Shown: piece by piece, positions 6,747 to 9,999 of the stretch
Layout: each line of letters opens with the position of its first letter
Numbering within the stretch: the first letter of the stretch is position 1
NCBI GenBank assembly: GCA_900555105.1
Contig: USJP01000030.1
Span: forward strand, 1 to 9,999
Origin: an uncultured Coriobacteriaceae bacterium
Lineage (GTDB): Bacteria; Actinomycetota; Coriobacteriia; Coriobacteriales; UMGS124
DNA: 9,999 nt
Direction of reading: 5' to 3'
Made by a program: the position numbers and the translations under genes
Notes under the pieces: generated by a model
Seen by the model: only the letters and a program-made list of their open reading frames with translations
Databases searched by the model: none
What the model was told of the DNA's origin: nothing

Positions 6747-7307
6747 CTAGTCTTGAGAGGACAAATCCTCGAGCAGGGCCTTTACCTTCGAGGCAGGGCG
6801 CTTCACAGAGCTGGCCTTGGGCAGGACAAAATGAACGTTCACGTTGCGCACCTGGCTGTCGCAAAATGCCTCGACGCTCTTCTTCACGCACGTCTGAATC
6901 TGTGCGGCAGCGGAGCTCATCCTGGGCTCGGAAAGCACGCTCACGTCGACCTTGAAGTCGACAAACGACGTGTCGCCCTTGCGCACGACCTTAGGAACGA
7001 TCTTGAGCACCTGTATGCCCTCAAGGTTCTTGAGAGAATACGCGGCAACAGAGCGCAGCGCAGTGTATTCAATGGCAATGCGGCCATCGGGACCTGCGGC
7101 AAGCACGCCTGCCTGATGACGAAGCGAGTACACATAGACGGCAGAGAACAACAGGATGCCCAATGCCTGCACGATACCGAGCGCGAAAAGCAAGCCCTTG
7201 ACGACACTGGCAAGCTCAGAGCTGCAAACAAGCAAGAAGAAACCTACAAGCACGAGCACGGAGCAAATCAGGAACACCGACGTGACGGTCTTTTTCCATC
7301 CCTTCAT
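6747..7307 (-). CDS. amaP: AmaP-like alkaline shock membrane anchor protein
   Basis: This protein has two N-terminal membrane spans (about residues 8-27 and 38-58, as hydrophobic stretches VTSVFLICSVLVLVGFFLLV and LLFALGIVQALGILLFSAVYVY). A cytoplasmic domain follows with the beta-alpha pattern of the Asp23 family (IAIEYTALRSVAAYSLKNLEGIQ, then a VDFKVDVSVL strand and VRNVNVHFVLP). AmaP anchors Asp23 at the membrane, and the Asp23 gene follows 13 bases later. I place the start at 7307 (MKGWKK, 186 residues), because GAGAGG ends nine bases before this ATG. The in-frame ATG at 7316 touches that ribosome binding site directly and would be poorly spaced; it would add three residues (MVP). It is the first gene after the yebC terminator and probably heads a transcript running to the hydrolase gene. 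Confidence 0.82.
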   Translation of the reverse strand: MKGWKKTVTSVFLICSVLVLVGFFLLVCSSELASVVKGLLFALGIVQALGILLFSAVYVYSLRHQAGVLAAGPDGRIAIEYTALRSVAAYSLKNLEGIQVLKIVPKVVRKGDTSFVDFKVDVSVLSEPRMSSAAAQIQTCVKKSVEAFCDSQVRNVNVHFVLPKASSVKRPASKVKALLEDLSSQD

Positions 7308-7358
7308 AGGGACCATCCTCTCTTACCTACGAGCAGGTTGCACGAGACGTCACAGGCT

Positions 7359-7364
7359 ATATTA
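7359..7364 (-). promoter_or_regulatory. Weak candidate -10 element upstream of amaP
   Basis: TAATAT (overlapping TATAGC, each matching four of six consensus bases) lies about 50 bases before the amaP ATG, just after the yebC terminator on the minus strand. No convincing -35 is seen; 17 bases upstream is CATCTG, inside the terminator loop. A promoter is needed here if the terminator works, but this exact site is uncertain. Confidence 0.25.
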
Positions 7365-7370
7365 AGCGAA

Positions 7371-7398
7371 AAGGCCCCAGGCAGATGCCCGGGGCCTT
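7371..7398 (-). terminator. Rho-independent terminator of yebC
   Basis: AAGGCCCC (7371-7378) and GGGGCCTT (7391-7398) form a perfect eight-base-pair GC-rich stem. Inside the 12-base loop, GGC and GCC can pair further. On the minus strand the 3' arm runs into CTTTTCGCTT, a short T tract, 30 bases after the yebC stop. On the plus strand it is followed by TTCAAGATTC, a poor T tract, so minus-strand use is favoured. Confidence 0.85.
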
Positions 7399-7427
7399 CA
7401 AGATTCACCATGCTTGCGCGTGGAAGC

Positions 7428-8225
7428 TTACTCTTCCTCGAGAGCCGCGGCGATCTCGTCGGTCATCTCCATGGTGTGGTAGACGTTCTGAACGTCGTCG
7501 AGCTCCTCAAGACGGTCGATGAGACGCTGGACCTTCTTGGCGTCAGACACGGAGACAGTGGTCGGGGTGGTAGGAACCATGGTAAGCTCGCTGCCCTTGA
7601 CCTCGATGCCCTGGGCCTCAAGAGCCTTGTGGACATCCTGCATCTTGTCGTAAGCGGTCCAAACGATCCACTCGTCACCGTTGTCGTCGTAATCCTCGCC
7701 CTCGGCCTCGGCGACGGCCATCATGAACTCGTCCTCATCGACGGCGTTCTCGCGGTCGGCAACCTTCTTGTCGTCGGAGTGAATGACCTTCTCGACGGCG
7801 ATGGAGCCCTTGCGCTCGAACTGGAAGGCAACCGAACCAGTGGTGCCCAGGGAGCCGCCAGCATGGCTGAAGGCAGAACGGACATCAGCAGCGGTGCGGT
7901 TCTTGTTGTCGGTCAGGCAGTCAACATACACGGCGACACCAGCGGGACCATAGCCCTCATAGGTGATCTCGGAGTAGTTGGCTGCATCAGAACCAGAACC
8001 AAAGGCGTTCTTGATAGCAGCGTCGATCTTGTCCTTGGGCATGGAGTTCATGCGGGCCTTCTCGATGGCCGCAGCAAGGGCGAAGTTGTTTTCGGGGTTG
8101 GGGTCGCCACCCGTACGAGCGGCAACAGTGATGATGCGCGAGAACTTAGAGAAAAGCGCCGAGCGCTTTGCATCCTGCGCAAACTTACGATGCTTGGTGG
8201 TGGCCCACTTGGAGTGTCCGGACAT
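7428..8225 (-). CDS. yebC: YebC/PmpR-family protein (DNA-binding regulator or translation factor)
   Basis: The N-terminal signature MSGHSKWATTKHRKFAQDAK and the blocks KARMNSMPKDKIDAAIKNA (57-75), EGYGPAGVAVYVDCLTDNKNRTAADVR (90-116) and GGSLGTTGSVAFQFERKG (123-140) identify the YebC family. Members are described as transcriptional regulators, and more recently some have been linked to translation of difficult sequences such as proline stretches; I cannot tell which applies here. At 265 residues it is slightly longer than usual (about 240-250), mainly from a charged insertion near residues 147-162. The C-terminal domain is very acidic and ends ALEEE. AAGGAG seven bases before the ATG supports the start. 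The 151-base gap after lgt suggests its own promoter, but only weak matches were found, such as TTGCAA near 8324-8329. A strong terminator follows, so it is probably monocistronic. Confidence 0.95.
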   Translation of the reverse strand: MSGHSKWATTKHRKFAQDAKRSALFSKFSRIITVAARTGGDPNPENNFALAAAIEKARMNSMPKDKIDAAIKNAFGSGSDAANYSEITYEGYGPAGVAVYVDCLTDNKNRTAADVRSAFSHAGGSLGTTGSVAFQFERKGSIAVEKVIHSDDKKVADRENAVDEDEFMMAVAEAEGEDYDDNGDEWIVWTAYDKMQDVHKALEAQGIEVKGSELTMVPTTPTTVSVSDAKKVQRLIDRLEELDDVQNVYHTMEMTDEIAAALEEE

Positions 8226-8376
8226 GCATGCTCCTTCTTACCTGACTCAATTGACCAAGGCGTGTTCCGTCGCCATGAGAACAGCAAAACACACCAGACA
8301 TAACGTTCCTATGCTACAAAATCTTGCAAGCATCTGGAATAGAAAATCTCATCTTTTTAGCAAATCACTAGAGAGA

Positions 8377-9192
8377 TCACGGCTCAACATGGAGTCTCTG
8401 GGCTAAGTTGCGCTTATGCGCCACTATGACCAGGGCTATGCCCAGTATCACCAGTGGCAAGGAGAGCATCTGCCCCATGGTGATGGGCCCAAAAAGATAC
8501 CCAAGCTGAGCGTCGGGCACACGCACGAACTCAATGAGAAAGCGGAACACCCCATAGCACGCCATGAACATGCCGATAAACGTGCCTTGGGGAAACGCAG
8601 GACGACGCCGTGACATGGCAAAGAGGATGCAAAAGAGAACAACCCCCTCGAGCAATGCCTCATACAACTGCGACGGATGGCGAGGAACTCCCCCACCCGA
8701 CTCAAACGTCACAGCCCAAGGAAGATCGCAGGGCTTACCCCACAGCTCGCCATTGATGAAGTTCGCACAACGGCCGAAGAACAAACCAATGGGAGCTGCA
8801 ATTGCCCCGAGGTCGCACATGGTCACAAATGACAGCTTAAGATACTTGCATGCACACAGGCCGCCAAGAACCGCGCCGACAAACCCGCCATGGAAGGACA
8901 TGCCACCTTCGTTGAACATCAAAATGTGCGCCGGATTGCTCAGATAGTAATCCAGGTTATAGAACAGCACATAGGCCGCACGCGCGCCGATAATGACGCC
9001 AAAGGCAATAAAAACGATGAGCACGAACACATCGTCGATGCTCATCGGCAGCTTCCAACGCCGGGCAACACGATACATAACCAGGGCTGCAAAAAAGAAA
9101 CCGGCAAGATATGCCAGACCATACCAGCGAACATCTACGGGACCGATTGAAAACGCAATGGGGCTGATTGCGTGATAGATCTGATCAAGCAA
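8377..9192 (-). CDS. lgt: Prolipoprotein diacylglyceryl transferase
   Basis: Lgt moves the diacylglyceryl group of phosphatidylglycerol to the lipobox Cys of prolipoproteins in the membrane, the first step of lipoprotein maturation. The protein is 271 residues with about seven hydrophobic spans. The Lgt signature is present as GRCANFINGELWG (140-152), with Arg141, Asn144 and Glu149 at conserved positions. SFHGG carries His101 (the counterpart of Escherichia coli His103), and PRHPSQLYEA (170-179) and FRFLIEFVR (216-224) are also conserved. Translation begins at TTG (9192-9190): GGAGG lies four bases upstream, an in-frame TAA (the stop of the previous gene) lies just before it, and no in-frame ATG occurs before the conserved region. 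It follows the 12-Cys gene by 12 bases in the same frame. No convincing terminator is seen after its TGA. Confidence 0.95.
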   Translation of the reverse strand: MLDQIYHAISPIAFSIGPVDVRWYGLAYLAGFFFAALVMYRVARRWKLPMSIDDVFVLIVFIAFGVIIGARAAYVLFYNLDYYLSNPAHILMFNEGGMSFHGGFVGAVLGGLCACKYLKLSFVTMCDLGAIAAPIGLFFGRCANFINGELWGKPCDLPWAVTFESGGGVPRHPSQLYEALLEGVVLFCILFAMSRRRPAFPQGTFIGMFMACYGVFRFLIEFVRVPDAQLGYLFGPITMGQMLSLPLVILGIALVIVAHKRNLAQRLHVEP

Positions 9193-9204
9193 CGAGCCTC
9201 CAAA

Positions 9205-9552
9205 TTAGAAACAGTGAATAGAGACGCTGGATTCGGAATCACTCTGCGCAGCCTCAGGCACAACCACACACGTACGATCTACTTGTCCAACACGAGGGGC
9301 ATGCTTGAGAAAGAATTCGCATGTATAACAGGCCTGTTTGATAGCTGCATACCGATCAACCGTGGCATCAAGAAGCAAATTGATGTCGGTTGCAACCTTA
9401 TGCGTGGGCCTACTGCAAGCGGTGTAGTGGCACTCGCTCGGACAAGGGTTATAGCAGTCGCTGCGACAGTGCGGGCACTCCTCCGTCATCGGGGCAGTCA
9501 AGCCCATAAGACCATCGCACCCGCGAAGTTCCCAGCAACGAGGCTCAGCCAT
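9205..9552 (-). CDS. Cysteine-rich small protein, probably metal- or Fe-S-binding; function unknown
   Basis: This 115-residue protein has 12 Cys (residues 6, 12, 26, 29, 33, 37, 41, 46, 75, 78, 95, 114), over ten per cent of the chain. The N-terminus CWELRGC resembles the Cys-Trp motifs of small zinc or Fe-S modules. A dense ladder follows, CX2CX3CX3CX3CX4C at 26-46, then a helical stretch (ATDINLLLDATVDRYAAIKQ) leading to CYTC (75-78). There is no signal peptide or membrane span, so it should be cytoplasmic, where such Cys sets usually bind metal instead of forming disulfides. The last ~20 residues (SDSESSVS) look disordered. Its ATG is two bases after the stop of the NifU-like gene, with GAGG ten bases upstream, so translation is probably coupled to the Fe-S scaffold. 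lgt follows 12 bases later. I do not recognise a named family. Confidence 0.8.
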   Translation of the reverse strand: MAEPRCWELRGCDGLMGLTAPMTEECPHCRSDCYNPCPSECHYTACSRPTHKVATDINLLLDATVDRYAAIKQACYTCEFFLKHAPRVGQVDRTCVVVPEAAQSDSESSVSIHCF

Positions 9553-9554
9553 GA

Positions 9555-9794
9555 TTAATCATCCTCGAGAGCGACGACCTTCGTGACGCCAGGCACGCGC
9601 TCCTTCAGCACGCGCTCAACACCCATCGAAAGATCGTAGGAGGAAAGCGCGCAAGAAGCGCAGGCGCCATGCAGCTCAACCGTGACAACACCGTCTTCAG
9701 AAATGTCGACCAGGGAGATATCGCCACCGTCGGCCTGAAGCGACTCACGCATAATCTCAATAATCTGAACTACCTTAACGCGATCAATAGCCAT
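9555..9794 (-). CDS. NifU C-terminal-domain protein (small Fe-S scaffold)
   Basis: This 79-residue protein consists only of the NifU C-terminal (Nfu) domain, which holds a transient Fe-S cluster between two subunits and passes it to client proteins in the cytoplasm. The cluster ligands are Cys45 and Cys48 in GACASC, followed by the expected helix (SSYDLSMGVERVLKERVPGV) and the terminal strand. The N-terminal helix and LQADGGDISLVDI (19-31) are standard for the family. A Pro often follows the second Cys; here it is Ala. GGAGAGG five bases before the ATG sets the start. It is the first gene of the unit with the 12-Cys protein and lgt, about 29 bases downstream of a predicted transcription start. 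Cys-rich clients nearby are the 12-Cys protein and, further away, the radical SAM protein; a direct link is inference. Confidence 0.92.
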   Translation of the reverse strand: MAIDRVKVVQIIEIMRESLQADGGDISLVDISEDGVVTVELHGACASCALSSYDLSMGVERVLKERVPGVTKVVALEDD

Positions 9795-9829
9795 GTTAAC
9801 CTCTCCATACTTGGTGGTAGGACACAGGT

Positions 9830-9835
9830 ATTATA
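9830..9835 (-). promoter_or_regulatory. -10 element of the nfu/12-Cys/lgt promoter
   Basis: A perfect TATAAT reads on the minus strand, preceded by TGCG, close to an extended -10. No TTGACA-like hexamer is found at 16-18 bases; that position is filled by GC-rich dyad sequence (9855-9867). The transcript would start near 9823 and have a leader of about 29 bases. The poor -35 suggests that an activator may be needed. Confidence 0.6.
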
Positions 9836-9853
9836 CGCATATTGAACGGGAAA

Positions 9854-9868
9854 GCCCCTGTAGGGGGT
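9854..9868. repeat. Small inverted repeat over the expected -35 region
   Basis: CCCCT and AGGGG face each other around a two-base GT centre (arms 9855-9859 and 9862-9866). With the -10 at 9830-9835, this lies exactly where the -35 box should be. It could be a regulator binding site, or simply a chance GC-rich dyad. Confidence 0.3.
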
Positions 9869-9960
9869 GAAAAACCAGGCCGGCGTCGCAGCGGCAGGTC
9901 AAGAAACCGAGGAGCAGCAGATCCAAACGAAAATTCATTGAGAAAAGTCTCATAAACGCG

Positions 9961-9983
9961 AAAAGGCCCCGGAGGGCCTTTTT
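9961..9983. terminator. Bidirectional rho-independent terminator
   Basis: AAAAGGCCC (9961-9969) and GGGCCTTTT (9974-9982) form a nine-base-pair stem with a four-base loop. The plus strand continues to TTTTT and the minus strand ends its stem in TTTT, so it can work both ways. No plus-strand gene precedes it, so its likely job is to end a minus-strand transcript whose gene lies beyond base 9999. The bases 9984-9999 hold nothing I can identify. Confidence 0.8.
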
Positions 9984-9999
9984 GGTGACGCGGGCGCCC

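Noticed and set aside
6720..8303. A 527-codon open frame on the plus strand
   Set aside because: It is antisense to amaP and yebC and runs through the terminator between them. It has no recognisable motifs and is best explained as a shadow of the real genes.
8371..8398. AGAGA/TCTCT inverted repeat at the lgt stop codon as a terminator
   Set aside because: The stem is only five base pairs with an 18-base loop and no T tract follows, so it does not look like a working terminator.
9831..9938. A 35-codon minus-strand frame (MNFRLDLLLLGFL...) that might be a leader peptide
   Set aside because: There is no ribosome binding site, and its stop codon falls inside the TATAAT box of the nfu promoter, so it would lie upstream of the transcript.
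9867..9941. A 24-codon plus-strand frame starting with GTG and ending just before the 9961 terminator
   Set aside because: The G-run touches the start codon with no spacing, no promoter is evident, and the peptide is too short to judge.
9983..9999. Possible tRNA 3' end (minus strand ...GCGTCACCA) next to the terminator
   Set aside because: The bases do not fit the T-arm rules (no C at position 61), and the rest lies outside the window, so it cannot be supported.

Overview
All genes in this window lie on the minus strand, so reading runs from right to left. The gene set (the MurT/GatD lipid II amidation pair, an AmaP/Asp23 alkaline-shock pair, a PflX-type radical SAM protein, and a NaPRTase of the human/Gram-positive type) together with a fairly GC-rich base composition points to a Gram-positive-type bacterium. 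A member of the Actinobacteria, perhaps class Coriobacteriia (Collinsella-like), seems most likely. That placement is inferred from family knowledge, not from a marker gene.

Right end (9999 to 8377): a bidirectional hairpin terminator (9961-9983) closes whatever lies outside the window. A promoter with a perfect TATAAT (9830-9835) then drives a compact three-gene unit: a small NifU C-terminal-domain Fe-S scaffold (9555-9794), a 12-cysteine small protein of unknown function (9205-9552), and lgt (8377-9192), the prolipoprotein diacylglyceryl transferase, which uses a TTG start. yebC (7428-8225) follows after a 151-base gap and ends in a clear rho-independent terminator (7371-7398).

Centre (7307 to 3027): amaP and asp23 encode a membrane-anchored alkaline-shock pair. 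They are followed by murT and gatD, the two subunits that amidate D-Glu of the lipid II stem peptide, and by a PflX-like radical SAM protein. Spacing is tight: murT/gatD overlap by 4 bases, gatD and the radical SAM gene are 3 bases apart, and the radical SAM gene overlaps the next gene by 4 bases.

Left end (3030 to 1): the next gene is a secreted, membrane-anchored protein with a serine beta-lactamase/penicillin-binding fold. It is broken by a one-base frameshift at a G4 tract (2251-2254), and it has also lost the residues of all three catalytic motifs, so it looks like a pseudo-enzyme even when the frame is repaired. A small tail-anchored, highly charged coiled-coil protein (793-1131) with its own likely promoter comes next, then the 5' half of nicotinate phosphoribosyltransferase (1-742), which runs off the window.

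Overall this is core chromosomal envelope, Fe-S and cofactor housekeeping. I see no phage, insertion sequence, CRISPR array, RNA gene or defence system. The parts most worth a second look are the degenerate frameshifted hydrolase, the radical SAM gene coupled to gatD, and the 12-Cys protein.
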